The position numbers were made by a program, and so were the translations under genes. From Yarrowia lipolytica (lineage: Eukaryota > Ascomycota > Dipodascomycetes > Dipodascales), in contig NC_090773.1 in NCBI RefSeq assembly GCF_001761485.1, positions 1,860,001 to 1,924,000 on the forward strand: 64,000 nt of DNA, written 5' to 3'. The number at the start of each line of letters is the position of its first letter. Position 1 is the first letter of the stretch. Of the stretch, positions 1 to 12,750 are shown piece after piece. The notes beneath the pieces were generated by a model, which was not told the DNA's origin, did not search any database, and was given only the letters and a program-made list of their open reading frames with translations.

Positions 1-605
1 AATTACGCATAGCGTGCACCACGTGAGAGTGTTGGGTTCATCAGTGTGGAACAAGAGTCGTTGAGACCAATGCAAATAAGAGCTCTCTTAGACTCGTGTG
101 GTCCTAATGGCATATTAACCCGACTCTGTTGACTTATACCGATACATTTATTAGTAGAAGGAGTATATAGGATTTGAAAATGAATTTCTTGACCGTGTAG
201 CTGTAATAGCGATGTGTGATGAAACACTCAGCTCGGTACAACATACTGATGCGCAAGGCGGAACCACAAACGATCACAAGCGAAAAACCGCTGTCAAAAA
301 AAAAACATGACATGTACATGAATCTCTTTTGATGAGCAACTACACCAGAAGAGTGCAATTGGTACGTGGTGTCCCTAGAAGTGAGTTGTGAGCTGTTACA
401 TTAACTATATCTAATCACATACTTATGATCTTCAATACTCTAGGTAAACGGTGGTGAATGGACCGGGTGACTTTTTCAGAATGTTGCCATGTGTTTATAT
501 TTTTACTTATCGCGTGGAAATAACTTACTAAGGGTATTCGTGTCTCAAGAACCCCCGTCTATAACAAATCATTCATGACATACATAACATACATACTCGC
601 ACCTC
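1..605. other. Gene-free stretch beyond the 3' end of PAN1
   Basis: No supportable gene. The short open frames here have no recognisable similarity and poor codon use. The stretch holds the PAN1 3' flank and, at 320-434, a fragment of a dispersed LTR-like repeat also found near 61.5 and 62.6 kb. Confidence 0.6.
320..434 (+). mobile_element. Solo LTR fragment (fossil), 3' part only
   Basis: This matches the 3' half of the repeats at 61360-61615 and 62507-62769. It shares the blocks GTGTCCCTAGAAGTG and AACTATATCTAATCA, and the same right end, ATCTTCA. The other copies begin near a TGTTG-like start and end in CTTCA, which is LTR-like. Full-length copies of about 260 bp are close to the roughly 276 bp I recall for the LTR of the Ty3/gypsy element Tyl6, but I cannot confirm the family. 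The copy is broken, with only its right part left, and it looks older than the copy at 62.5 kb. Confidence 0.6.
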
Positions 606-3600
606 TTAGTTGAGAACGGCACCAGCGCTGGGGTTTGAAGAAATCTTCTTGTCCTTGTCATCCACTCGTCGGAGTGTCTTTCCGCCGGTGATTTCACCAA
701 GCAGGGCAGTAATACCGCCAGTGGCAGCAGGGGGACGCTCGGGGAGATCGCCAGCCGAAGGACCAGTCATGGATGGAGGAGCAGGGGCTCCAAACATAGG
801 CGGAGGAGGTCCAGGAGGAGGTGGAGGAGGGGCTCCTCCAGGGGCATCGAAGGAAGGAGCTGGCCCAGGGGGAGGAGGAGGGGCCCCAAATCCAGGTGCA
901 GGAGGAGGAGGAGGGGGGATTCCGGAAGGTGCCTCAGGAGCTCCAAAGCCGGGGGCGAAGGAAGGAGGAGAAAGGATAACCCGTAGGGGCTGCGGCGGCA
1001 GCGGTGGGGAGGGGGAGGAGGGGCTGCGACGGGAGGTGCTGCCTCTGCAAAGGTCTGCTGTGTGGGGGAACCTTCGGGTGTCTCGAAATCAAACTCCGAC
1101 GACGACATGTCGTTGTGAGTGTCCACGGGAGGTGGCAAGTGGGTAGTTTCGATGGTGGTAGGCGCAGAGGGGGGAGCAGGGGGTGCCTCCGTGGCAGCAG
1201 GAGCAGAGGGTGCCTCCGTAGCAGGGGGGATGTTGATCTCGGGCATGGGAGGTGCAGGGGGAGCAGACTCGGGTCCTGGGGTAGCCTCCGAGGCAGCAAC
1301 TGCGACCTCAACAGCAGCAGGGGCAACAGGAGGTGCAGCGGGTGGAGCAGCAGGGGCCGAACCCGTAGGAGTGGCTGTGATGGGCGCACCCCCAGTGGGC
1401 TGTCTCTGGATGGGGGGAGCCATGGTTCGGAATAGCTGGGAAGCCAGCTCGGCAGCGTTACCTCGGTGATAGTCCTGGTCGTCGTCCTCGTCACTGCTCA
1501 TTCCCCAATCATCGTCGTCATTCTTGGCAGCTCGCTGGTTGGCTCGCTGGTTGGAGATCTTGACGGGGTCCACGGGCTTGGGGGCCTCCTTGGGAGCTTC
1601 AGAAAAGGAGGCAGGAGAAGGTGCCGCGATGGGCTGGTTGGTGCCGGGTCGCAGGAAAGGATTATTGTCCTCACCTCCGGCTGCTGGGGCTGCAGCGGCA
1701 GCATCACCACCGTTGTTCAGGCGATGGAAGGGGTTGTTGTCGTCAGCAGCGGGGACTGTGGGAGCTGCCGGTGACGGGGTAGATGTGGCAACGGGAGGAG
1801 TAGCGGCGACAGCGGTGGAAGTAGTAGAGGGAGCAGTAGCCTTGTTAGAGAAAGCAGCAAGGGCGGCGGCGCCAACATCTCCCTCAGCTTCATCAGCCTC
1901 GGCCTCCTTGGATTGGGACTCCTTCCAGGCCTTTTCTCGGGCTTCGTTGGCCTCCATTTCCTCTCGAAGCTTTCGCATTCGCTCCTCCTTGGCGGCCTTC
2001 TTCTGCTTCTTCTCTTCTTCCTTCTTCTTGTCAGCCTCCTGCTGTTTCTTAAACCGTTCTTCCTGCTCACGCTTCTGAGCCATGAGCTTTTCGTACTCTT
2101 CATCGTCTGAGTCAGAGTCGTCGGCAGGTGCAGAAACTGGTACAGCAGGCGTAGTAGCAGGATCCGTGGCCGGTGTGGCAGCAGCCGGAGCAGGTACTCC
2201 ACGAGAAACGGGGGCGGGGGGAAAAACAGCTGGTGTGGCCAGCAGGGGAGGCAACAGCAGGGGAGGCAACAGCAGGGGGAGGCAACCAGCAGGGGGGCAC
2301 AGCAGGGGGGGCAGGAGAAACGGCAGGCTTGGCATCGGGGGGGCAAAACCGTGGGCCTGCGCCTTCTCTTTTCGCTTAATACCGAGGGCAGCAAGTCGCC
2401 TCATTCATTTTTCGCTTCAGCCTCAGCCTTGAGCTGGGGCTTTTGGTCCACAACCAGCAGCAGGAGCAGGGGGGGTGAGGCGCCAGTAGAAGTGCCCGAA
2501 ATGGGAGCTGCAGTGGCCAGGAGAGCCAGTAGCAGGGGCAGAAGAGGAGGCAGTAGCAGGGGCAGGTCTCGACGATCGGGTGGATCGTAGAGAGTAGATA
2601 AACTGTCGAACATCATCCTCCACACCAACAGCCTCCTCCCATCGTCGTCGCTGTCGGTCCTCACTCACTTCCTCCTGAGTCTCTCTCAGCTTGGAGGACA
2701 AGTCTCGCTGCAGCGACTTGACGGAATCCTCAATGTCGTGGATCATCTCGTAGTTCTGGGCCTTGGATCGCTCAACCTCTGAAGTGTGGGTCAGCAGACG
2801 ATGCTCGTAGTCCTCCTCCTCAGAGGCGTCGGCACCGGTAGCAGTCCCCTTTCCAGTCAGGGCAGCCATTCGAGCCTGCAGCTTCGCCTTGGAACGAGCC
2901 TTGATTCGATCAGCCTCAGTGATTGCTCCTCCAGGACCAGTACCAACCAGCGAAGTGGGGTTCTTAAGTCGGAACAGCTCCATCTTAGCATTGGCAATTT
3001 TATCTTCGATTCTTCGAACATTGGAGGCAAGCTGGGGAAGTCTGTCACCAAGGTGGTCCAGCTTTCGCATCAGGTTTCGCTTGGCATCTGCAGAAGCACC
3101 GACATCGGTGGAGATGGCACTATGAGGAGCTACATCGATATCGCGCTGCACGTTCTGGATTCGACGCTTCAGATCGGCAACAGCCTCCTGGTCACGTCGC
3201 TCCAGGTTGGAGTCACGAGACATGTCCGAGTCCTCAGCGTCAATGGCGTCCAATAGAATCTGCTTCTCTCGAATGAGTTTTTTGAGCTCGGAAATAGAGG
3301 AGCCTTTGCCGGACAGAGAGATGTCGTTTCCACTGGAGCCATTGCTGCTAGCAGTACTACTGCTGCCTCCTCGCCGGTTTCGAGAAGTGTAGCCAAAGTC
3401 GGAGTCGTCATTCTTGAACACGGTGGCGTCCTTCTTAATGGTGGAGTCACCGGTGAAAGACCGCGATTTGAGCTTGGAGCCACCAGTTCTGCCCCCACCA
3501 GCCTTAAGGTAGCTCTTGACCTGGTTCACCGAGTCGGAAAAGTTCTTAGAAGAAGGAGGGACCAGTTCCGGAGGCAGACGGGAAGGAATAGGGTAGCCGT

Positions 3601-5803
3601 TGAGATGTCGGTAGATGAGATGCATGGCAACAGCAAACTCATCTCGGTCCAGGCGACCCTTGTTGGAGGGGTCGGACAGAGTCCAGATAGCCTCCAGGTC
3701 GGCTCGGTTGAGTCCACTCTGGGTGAAGATCTTGATGGCGGTGTCACCGTCAATGGCTCCAGCCCGCTTCTTGTCCCAAGCCATGAAGATGCCGTCGTAG
3801 ATCTGCTTCTCCTCCTTGGCAATGGCCCAGTTGACGGTGGCAGACTGCTGCAGCTGCATAGGGGGCAGTTGTTGCACGGGAGCACCGGTGGCCTGGGGCA
3901 TGAGGCGCTGTTGCATTGTCTCGATACCGGGCAGACCCTGCGAGGGGGTGTTGATAAAGCCCCACTGACCAGGCTTACCAGTAGGCATGGCAGTGAGAGG
4001 CTGCATGGATCCATAGCCCGTAGACTGTGGCTGCATACCAGTCTGCTGCTGAGGCATGTATCCGGTCGACTGCTGCTGAAGGGGTGCGTAACCAGTAGAC
4101 TGCTGCTGAAGAGGAGCGTAACCAGTAGACTGTTGCTGCAGAGGGGCTCCGCCAGTGAGCTGAGACTGGAGGGGAGCACCGCCAGTGAGCTGAGACTGGA
4201 GGGGAGCACCGCCAGTGAGCTGAGACTGAAGGGGAGCACCGCCAGTGAGCTGAGACTGAAGGGGTGCGTAGCCAGTGGACTGCTGCTGCAAAGGTTGCAT
4301 GGGTCCAGTTCTCTGCTGCTGCAGAGGCATACCTCCAGTGATCTGGGGCTGCATGGCCTGCATCGGGTAGCCCGTGGACTGTTGCTGCATGGGCTGGTAT
4401 CCTGTAGCCTGCTGCTGCTGGTAACCTGTCGGCTGGCCAAGATTCAGTCCAGCAAGCATAGATGCACTAGACTGCTGCTGCTGCTGCTGAGGCTGAGACT
4501 GGGGAACAGACTGGCCAGAGGACGAAGGGCGCGATCCAGCATCGGGAATGTTGAACGAAATGATGTCGACCATGCTAGAAACCTCGTTCTTGATGTTCTC
4601 AGACAGGTTGTTCGGCACGGTCTGGCCTTTGACAGCCTGGCCACACAGGTACATGGCAACCGCAAACTCAGGGAAGAGCAGAGCGCCAGAACGGGTGGTG
4701 TCGGCCAAATTCCAAATGGCAGACAAGGTGATAGGAGGGAGACCTGATCGGAACAGGATGTCTCGAGCCTTGTCTCCGGAAAGAGCTTGCTCACCCTTAG
4801 GGAGTGCCTGTCGGAAGAGGTTTTCAAAGTTTCGCTGGTCATCGGCAGTGAGGAAAGAGAGTCGGACTTGGTTAGCTAAGGCGAACAGATAAGGGCGATC
4901 GCAAGGTGTGTGCACGCATAGACGGCAACTGGAAGTTTCAAAGTCATGGAAACGGCGGCAGTTTGAGAGATCTCATGATCAGATTGTGTATCTCCATCAT
5001 CGGTCTTCCTGTGTTTGGGTCTCAAGGTTACAGATCAAAATGTTGTGTCTCCATCGTATCTCGTCATACTCAATTGGCTTTGCTCCTTGAATCACTTGTG
5101 TTGTCGTAGCAATCATCTACTGTTAGTACTCACCGTTGGGGATGTAGACACCATCCACCACACTCTTGTTGCCTCCTCCAGTGGGCTGGGAAGTCAACGG
5201 AGGTCGAGCAGGCAGAGTAGGGGCAAAGGGATCTCTAGCGTTACCAGTCTTTTGCTGCTGTAGGGGAGCCGCGGGAGTAGCAGCTGGAGCAGAAGCATTG
5301 GCATTGTAGCCAGTAGGCTGGGACTGGAATCCCGTAAATCCGGGCTGCTGCTGCTGGGGTTGCTGCTGGAAGCCAGTGAATCCCGTCTGCTGCTGCTGCT
5401 GCTGCTGCTGGGGCTGGAATCCAGTGAATCCGGGCTGCTGCTGCTGGGGCTGGTAGCCGGTCTGCATTGTCTGTTGATGCAACATGGGAGCGGACTGGTA
5501 GCCCTGACCTCCTCCTCCTTGGTACATTGACACATTGGGCTGGGACTGGAATCCTGTCTGCTGCATAGGCGGCTGCATAGACTGGAATCCTGTCTGCTGA
5601 GGCTGCTGCTGTTGCTGTTGTTGAGCAAATCCCGTGGGCTGGTAGTTCTGGAAACCTCCAGGAGCTTGGTAGCCAGTAGGCTGGGACTGCTGCATCGGCT
5701 GCATTGGCTGCTGCTGTTGCTGCACGGGTGTGTTGCCGAATCCAAAACCTGTCGGTTGGGCTCCGAGAGGCTGTTGGCCACCGGTTCCTTGATATCCGTA
5801 CAT
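606..5803 (-). CDS. PAN1: Pan1, EH-domain endocytic actin-patch scaffold (one intron; frame broken in the proline-rich tail)
   Basis: Pan1 works with End3 and Sla1 in cortical actin patches during endocytosis and activates Arp2/3. Exon 1 (5134-5803) encodes a Gln-rich region with QxTG repeats. Exon 2 begins at 4866 with EH domain 1 (about residues 224-310). It continues with many LxxQxTG repeats, the motif phosphorylated by Ark/Prk kinases, including four near-identical 10-residue units. EH domain 2 follows (about 570-659) with an EF-hand-like DPSNKGRLDRDE, then a coiled coil (about 750-870). The acidic and coiled segment around 1900-2100 and the WH2-like LLGEITGGKTLRR near the stop (606-608) complete the family architecture. 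Between about 2560 and 2215, and again near 970-1015, coding similarity moves between frames several times. Most moves lie beside runs of G on the + strand. Errors in homopolymers are my preferred explanation over a true pseudogene, because coding character continues on both sides. Confidence 0.9.
4137..4275 (-). repeat. 30-bp tandem repeat coding the LTGGAPLQSQ units of Pan1
   Basis: Four near-identical 30-bp units encode ten residues each, of the form LQSQLTGGAP. They are flanked by more diverged LQQQSTGYAP units. The repeats carry the LxxQxTG phosphorylation motif. The very low divergence between units points to recent unequal exchange or slippage. Confidence 0.85.
4867..5133 (-). other. 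PAN1 intron (267 bp)
   Basis: Exon 1 ends ...CCCAACG and is followed by GTGAGTA. The 3' side reads GCTAACCAAG before exon 2 (TCCGACTC). Joining 5134 to 4866 gives PN-V-RLSFL, which runs directly into the first EH domain, so the phase is right. The intron starts GTGAGTACTAACAG, so a full TACTAAC branch-type word overlaps the donor. Retention would put a stop three codons into the intron. Confidence 0.85.
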
Positions 5804-6958
5804 GATTCTGATGTCGTGCGTTGTGGCAGAAAGAGTTACGTGGTGATACTTCCCGAGGGAGGTTGCTGAATAAGGTTTGGGTAAGGTTTCAGTTATTGGC
5901 GCAGCAGCAGAAGACCAGCCAACCTGATTTGGAGAGAGACATCGAACCGCGCACTCTCGGTGGATTTCCGATAATGTGAGCTTTCGCCTTGGAAACTAAA
6001 GGGGTTACATAACCACCTTTTGGTCTCACTTGGTAGTTATATCAAACCAATCCTCGATTAAGGAGGCCACCAGGCCCAAAATACAGTTGGTAAAATCGTA
6101 AATGGATACTTCAAACAGAGTGATTTCAATATGAGCTAATTGGGAGCCGTTAACTCCGAATCATGGAAGATCCATGAGGTAATTCTTGCGCAGCAACCGA
6201 AGCATCTTCTGCTCAGTGGAGGCATGCTACAAACAATCGACTGTGTTAATATATACGTTTCAAATATCGACTGTCACTTCCATACTCGTGAGATCTGTAT
6301 GAATACACATTACAATACCCCTACCCGTTCCGGTAAATGTAAGGGGAGAAGGCAATGAAAACACTTGGAGACTTCGGAGATGTCAAGCCCACGCAGTTGA
6401 AAGACAGACAGAATATTCATTGTAGTAGACCCTCGTTGACACACGCAAACAACAGTATAAGTATATACCTAATAGTACCAAGCGACGTGGAACTTTGGAA
6501 TAACCCCATACTACAGGTACAGGCTGAACGGTAAGAGTAGACGTACATTGTAGTCTCATTGGTACCCATTCTCCCTTACAGGTACAGGTACGAGTACATA
6601 CGAGTACTGTACCTATGGCTTTCCTGGATAATTGGTAGACGTACCACCTTGAGGTGTTTTAGGCTGAGCATCATGTATGATAAAGAGCGTGCTGCGATAA
6701 GTTGCAAACGCGGTGTACTGGACCAACACCATGCCAGCAGCATACAATTACTAACGGCCAGGACACCCGTACAATACTGCTTAAAATGCAAGTACTGGTA
6801 CTACAAAGCTACAAAAAACACCCCCTAGAGGTACTCGCTACAGTTAAAACACGCGTCCTCGACACACATTGTTTTACCATCCATAAATCTAACATTGGCT
6901 AGTTGTATCGTCACAGCCATTCGCTTGCATAGGCTCATGCCTGCTCCCTATATACATC
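5804..6958. other. Intergenic: PAN1 upstream region and UBC4 3' flank
   Basis: About 1.15 kb with no gene I can support. The part next to PAN1 is its likely promoter. Around 6580-6620 there are several GTAC-centred short palindromes of the type found across the window. I see no RNA gene. Confidence 0.5.
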
Positions 6959-8288
<1,330 letters not shown>

Positions 8289-10185
8289 TTTTTAAAATTG
8301 GTGTCGTGTGTGGTTAGTGTAAACTAGAGAGTTGTGGTTGTCGGGAGAGAGGAAAAAACATGCTGTGGTGGTGGGGAGTGACCCAGAATGGCAACACCCC
8401 TAACCCTGTGCTGGGAGTAGAACTTTCTGGATACGTGGCACGAAATGGCGTACGGATGAGAAGCGGGTGGGGCTCGGGGCGAGCAAGTTTGGCGCTAGCT
8501 GGCCGTTATAAGGGTTGGGCTGCTTTATCTTGTTCCGGCTTTTCGAAAGGTATTCTTGTATCATGCCCTAATTTGGTACTCATATACACCTTGGGGGCAG
8601 CCGCCGTTGGCATGTTAGTCACATCTTGTCGTGCGATATCTCACATGACTGCGAAGGTTATTTTGCCGAAAGAAAAGAAAAAAAACTGAGCATGGCGGAG
8701 CAACATTAATTATTGGACCGAACGGCAGTGTTTACTTCATCTGCATATAAGAACGGTGGCGGCGATACAATAGGTCTAGCGGCGGTAGGTCTAGCAGTGG
8801 TAGCGTTGAGTGTGCACGAAGTTGCGTTGGAACCACTATCACTGGTGTTTTGCAGATGGTCTTTTCAGGTTGTATTAATGGTTCACAATGTCACGGAAGA
8901 AGTCCGCAGGTCTCCATTAACGAGGTTTTTGGGACTCTGACATACTTAGGAGGTCTCCAGGATGCTTTTGGTACCATGTATAATTTTTTTTTGGCATTTT
9001 ACCAATGTTTATGATGATTTCCCCGTGGCGTGTCTCCGGTCCAAACTGTCTCTCCCCAACCTCCAAATTCCATCACATTATTATGCTTCTGTTAACTCCG
9101 GAGTTTACCACGTTGTTGTTTAAGGCGGCAACTTGTAGTTGTGTGAACGGGTAGGTCTGGAAGAAGAATATTGGAGCATGTAGAGGGCTCTCGTTGCAAG
9201 ATTGTTGTCAATATCTGCGACATTGTTTTCTCTGTATCCATCGACACTTTCTCGGGGTTACTTGGTCGTGTTCTTGAACTCTCAACCGGAGTTAGCTGTC
9301 AAATGCCGCTAGAAAAATATAACAAAGCTACAATAAAAATATATATAAAAAGCTACAACAAAAAATATATAAAAAGAATATATACTAAAACTAAAATAAA
9401 AAGTACGATAGATAGTACAAGTACAAGTGCAGTACAATACCAGTACGATACAACACCCACGGGTACAAACTGTTACAAATATTCCCGTTCAAAAGCATAT
9501 TGAGTCATGGCGAGTTGTCAAGACAGCCAGATAAGGCAACTCAGCTCCTTGAAAATGACTTTCCGTCTATTCGGAGTGCTGGCGATAGACCCGTGTACTA
9601 GTGTAATCACGGTATTGTATCACGGCAGTTCTGACCTACTGTAAGAGTACGAGTAGACCACTGATACTTGTGGAACTACAGCTCTCCCTGACCCGGTCCA
9701 CGCTACCCTCCAGTACAGTACCCTAACCACTATCAGTCCCCGTCTCAACTCAAACATGATCTGCATCAGATATGATAGGAGGTACAATACGATAATATGA
9801 CACCAAGGAGGCTTCAAAAGTGACAATACAAAAAGTAATAAACGAGTAAGTTCAAGCCAGGGGGTCCCTTTGATATGCACCCCACCGTACATTATATTTC
9901 CTTATTACAAAGTTGAATTAATCACTCAAATGAATGTTTTGAAGTCTCACAGTCAGAGTTAGTCATGACAGGATTGGATAATGATGATTTGTCAGCGGAC
10001 GGACAAGCATTCTTGCAAACCACGTCTGTCGAAAGTACAATACAAGGATAGCTAACAGACAAACAAGATACCAGGCAGTTCCATTCTCTAATAAACTGCT
10101 AATGTAGAGTCCAGTTGATTGCAATTATCGATTACTATTTACACAATAAATACCTCTATAAATACCCCATTCGAGCCTCAGCTAC
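8289..10185. other. Intergenic: UBC4 promoter region and SREBP 3' flank
   Basis: About 1.9 kb with no supportable gene. Open frames at 8360-8689 and 8713-8940 have no family features and lie in the UBC4 upstream region. At 9310-9410 there is an A-rich tract with repeated ATATATAAAAAG words. I see no tRNA or 5S boxes. Confidence 0.5.
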
Positions 10186-12750
10186 TTACTGAGACTGGTA
10201 TCCCTCATCGTCCTCAAACCCGCCAAACTCCATGCCCATCTTGACACACTTGTTAACAAGAGATCGTCGTCGATGCAGTGAAATGCCCTCGAGCTCGGCC
10301 TTTTCGCTGCCGAGCCAGATTCGCACAGAAGCAACCAGCTCCTCGAGTCGTCGCTCAATAGCGGTCGTTCGGTGGGCAGGTCGCTCCTGAAGCTGGGAAA
10401 ACAGAGTCCACACGGAAAAGAAGGACAGCAGTCCAAACTCATCCACAGATCGGATTCGCAGCTTCTGAAGCAGCTTGGTGGCGCCATCGGTCTCACCCTC
10501 GGACAGGTAGTATAGGATGAAAGCGCAGTGGATGGCAATCTGTGAGTCTCGGGCCACGGGAGAGTCCGTAGGGTTGGACGAGGTGTAAGAAACAGGAGTA
10601 TCGGAGATGGTGGAGGCGACGGATACGGAGCCATCATCGGAAAATTCAGACTCGGAGTCCTCTACAACAGCCTCGTCGTCCTCAGTTTCCTCCTCCGGCT
10701 CCTCCTCCTCGACAGCCTCCTCAACGGTGTCGATAGACTCGACGGGCATGGGAGGCATGACAATCTCACCAAGCTCGGCCTTGACCATCACGAGAGCATC
10801 CTTGACCAGGTTGGAGTCCTTTCGGCCAAGAACAACAGAGTGGGCAATGGCAGCTCGTCGCTTAGCAATGCTGTTGACGGGAGAGACGGCCTGAGCGGTG
10901 TCCAGCTTGTTGTAGTCCACCTCGTTGGCTTCGAGCTGGAACAGAATCACCTCCCGGAGAGTTCGGGTGGAGTACCACGCAGCGAGCACGTCAAGAGGTG
11001 TTTTAAGAGCAGAATCGGAGGTGGCGGTGATGAATCCTTCGTCCAACATACCTAGAGAGCAGCCGTGAGAGGCATCCAGACCGTGGGCAAAGTTGTAGAA
11101 CCGCTGAATAATGTCAGAGTCGAAAACGTCATTCTGGGCAAGCAGCAGCGACAGGTAGGAGGGCACAGCGTGCTTCTTCTGGGAGGCTAGCTTTCGGGCC
11201 TGCTTCCAGTGTCGGTCGGCCATGATCACAGAAGCCTTCTTGAGCCAGGGGAGACCGTTGGCAAGAACATGAACATGGATGGCCTGGGTGGCACAAAGAG
11301 CAGGGGTGGGGGGAAGAGTCAGGGTCTGCAGGTAGGTCACAAACAGGTCGGCTCGCGACATGTTCTCCTGGCCACCGCACAGCTGAGCCTCGACGGCTCG
11401 AGAAATGGGCAGGTGGTACGAGGAGGACTGAAGTAGCAGGTAGCCGTCGCCGATCAGGAATCGCAACAATGCCTTACCCATGGCCTTGGCAATCTCAACC
11501 ACGTAGGCGGCGGAGGACTGAGGAGTGGCAACAAAGTGAGAGTTGACCAGCCACGACTGTCGTCGGTACTGCTCGACGGAAGTGGCCTCAATCTGCTTGT
11601 GGTGAGGTGGGGGTGCAGGCGAGTGCAGCAGAGGCAGCAGCAGGAGCATGGCGGCTCCGATGACCATAGTCAGCTTGAGGAGAACCAGACCGTGCTTGAC
11701 AGACTCAGCGGGGACATATCGCAGAAGGGGAATAGGAATGAAGGACAGCTCTCGCGAGTCTCCGCCGTAATCGGACATGAGGCCCGTGGCCATGACACCG
11801 GTCATGAGACCCAGCATGGCCTTGTTTGAGCGGCTTTGCGGGGGCTGCTGCTGGATGTGGGGCTGTGCGGGGTTCATGTGGTGCTGCATATGAGGTTGCT
11901 GTTGTTGTGCCATGGGTCGCTGTCGCATCTGCTGTTGCTGCTGCTGGTTTTGTGTCTCGTCGTAGAAAACTGCGGGCTGCTGCAGCATGTTAGTGGGGGA
12001 GCCACCTCGAGATCCGGGAGAACCCTTGCCCATCATTCGTCGTAGCTCGTCCAGTTCAGCCTGCATCTCATCGTTTTTCGTTTTGAGATGCTTGATGTAC
12101 TCGGTGGCTTTGCTCAGCACAGTGGCCTTATTGAGCTTGGAGGCTGGGGTGAGGCCGTCCAGTTCCTCGTCGTCCTTGGTGCCCTTGAGAGCACATCGCA
12201 GCGCGGGGACGCAGTCTCGCAGCGCGCTAATCTTGTCATTAATGTTGGTTCTGTACTTCTTTTCGATCATGTTGTGCGAGGACCGGCCCTTCTTGGGCTT
12301 CATGACTTTGCCGGGTGCAGAAGAAGCCACTCGTGCACCGCGTGCTACGGGTGAAGTGGATGACGTGGCCATTTCGGGAGAAGACGCGTCGGACGCAGGC
12401 GACCGTCCACTGCTGCCAACGCTCTCGGGAGAGTTGTCGGAAGCCGAGGCTGACAGGTAGGGAGGAGTCAGCATGTTCTGTCCGTGCTGAAAGTGGTGCT
12501 GCTGCTGGCTCTGTTGCAGCTGCTGGGGTTGCAGCACGCCGTTCGAATTGGTGTTTCCCAATGCCATGGGGTTCAGGCCCATGTTGTTCACCCCATAGTC
12601 CATGTCGTTCATGTACACGGGCTGCTCCGGGTAGTCCAGAAACGACAGGTCTTCTGGCTGCCGGAAATCCATGTAGTCCTGTCTGGGCGGCGCAAACGTG
12701 TCGAGTAAATTGTCGCAGTCGACAAACTCGAATTTCATAGAGTTGTCCAT
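10186..12750 (-). CDS. SRE1: SREBP-type membrane-bound bHLH transcription factor
   Basis: Fungal SREBPs are ER/Golgi membrane precursors whose N-terminal bHLH part is released to activate sterol and hypoxia genes. I take the ATG at 12750 (854 residues). The extra upstream frame has no ATG and lies in a leader rich in CA. The bHLH is at about residues 152-229 and has the diagnostic Tyr of SREBPs in NMIEKKYRTNINDKI. Before it comes a Gln/Ser-rich activation region with acidic-hydrophobic patches near the N-terminus. Two membrane segments follow, at about 310-328 (followed by SDYGGDSRELSF, typical of fungal SREBPs) and 352-375. The long C-terminal part matches the fungal SREBP C-terminal region and includes an acidic EEEE patch. 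The gene is intact, including its poly-Gln tracts. Which regulatory branch (sterol, hypoxia or filamentation) it controls cannot be read from the sequence. Confidence 0.93.
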   Translation of the reverse strand: MDNSMKFEFVDCDNLLDTFAPPRQDYMDFRQPEDLSFLDYPEQPVYMNDMDYGVNNMGLNPMALGNTNSNGVLQPQQLQQSQQQHHFQHGQNMLTPPYLSASASDNSPESVGSSGRSPASDASSPEMATSSTSPVARGARVASSAPGKVMKPKKGRSSHNMIEKKYRTNINDKISALRDCVPALRCALKGTKDDEELDGLTPASKLNKATVLSKATEYIKHLKTKNDEMQAELDELRRMMGKGSPGSRGGSPTNMLQQPAVFYDETQNQQQQQQMRQRPMAQQQQPHMQHHMNPAQPHIQQQPPQSRSNKAMLGLMTGVMATGLMSDYGGDSRELSFIPIPLLRYVPAESVKHGLVLLKLTMVIGAAMLLLLPLLHSPAPPPHHKQIEATSVEQYRRQSWLVNSHFVATPQSSAAYVVEIAKAMGKALLRFLIGDGYLLLQSSSYHLPISRAVEAQLCGGQENMSRADLFVTYLQTLTLPPTPALCATQAIHVHVLANGLPWLKKASVIMADRHWKQARKLASQKKHAVPSYLSLLLAQNDVFDSDIIQRFYNFAHGLDASHGCSLGMLDEGFITATSDSALKTPLDVLAAWYSTRTLREVILFQLEANEVDYNKLDTAQAVSPVNSIAKRRAAIAHSVVLGRKDSNLVKDALVMVKAELGEIVMPPMPVESIDTVEEAVEEEEPEEETEDDEAVVEDSESEFSDDGSVSVASTISDTPVSYTSSNPTDSPVARDSQIAIHCAFILYYLSEGETDGATKLLQKLRIRSVDEFGLLSFFSVWTLFSQLQERPAHRTTAIERRLEELVASVRIWLGSEKAELEGISLHRRRSLVNKCVKMGMEFGGFEDDEGYQSQ

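Noticed and set aside
606-5803. PAN1 as a pseudogene
   Set aside because: Sequence in every frame segment stays Pan1-like, the repeats and both EH domains are intact, and the changes sit at homopolymers, so error is more likely.
8360-8689. 109-codon frame upstream of UBC4
   Set aside because: It lies in the UBC4 promoter region and has no recognisable similarity or supported start.
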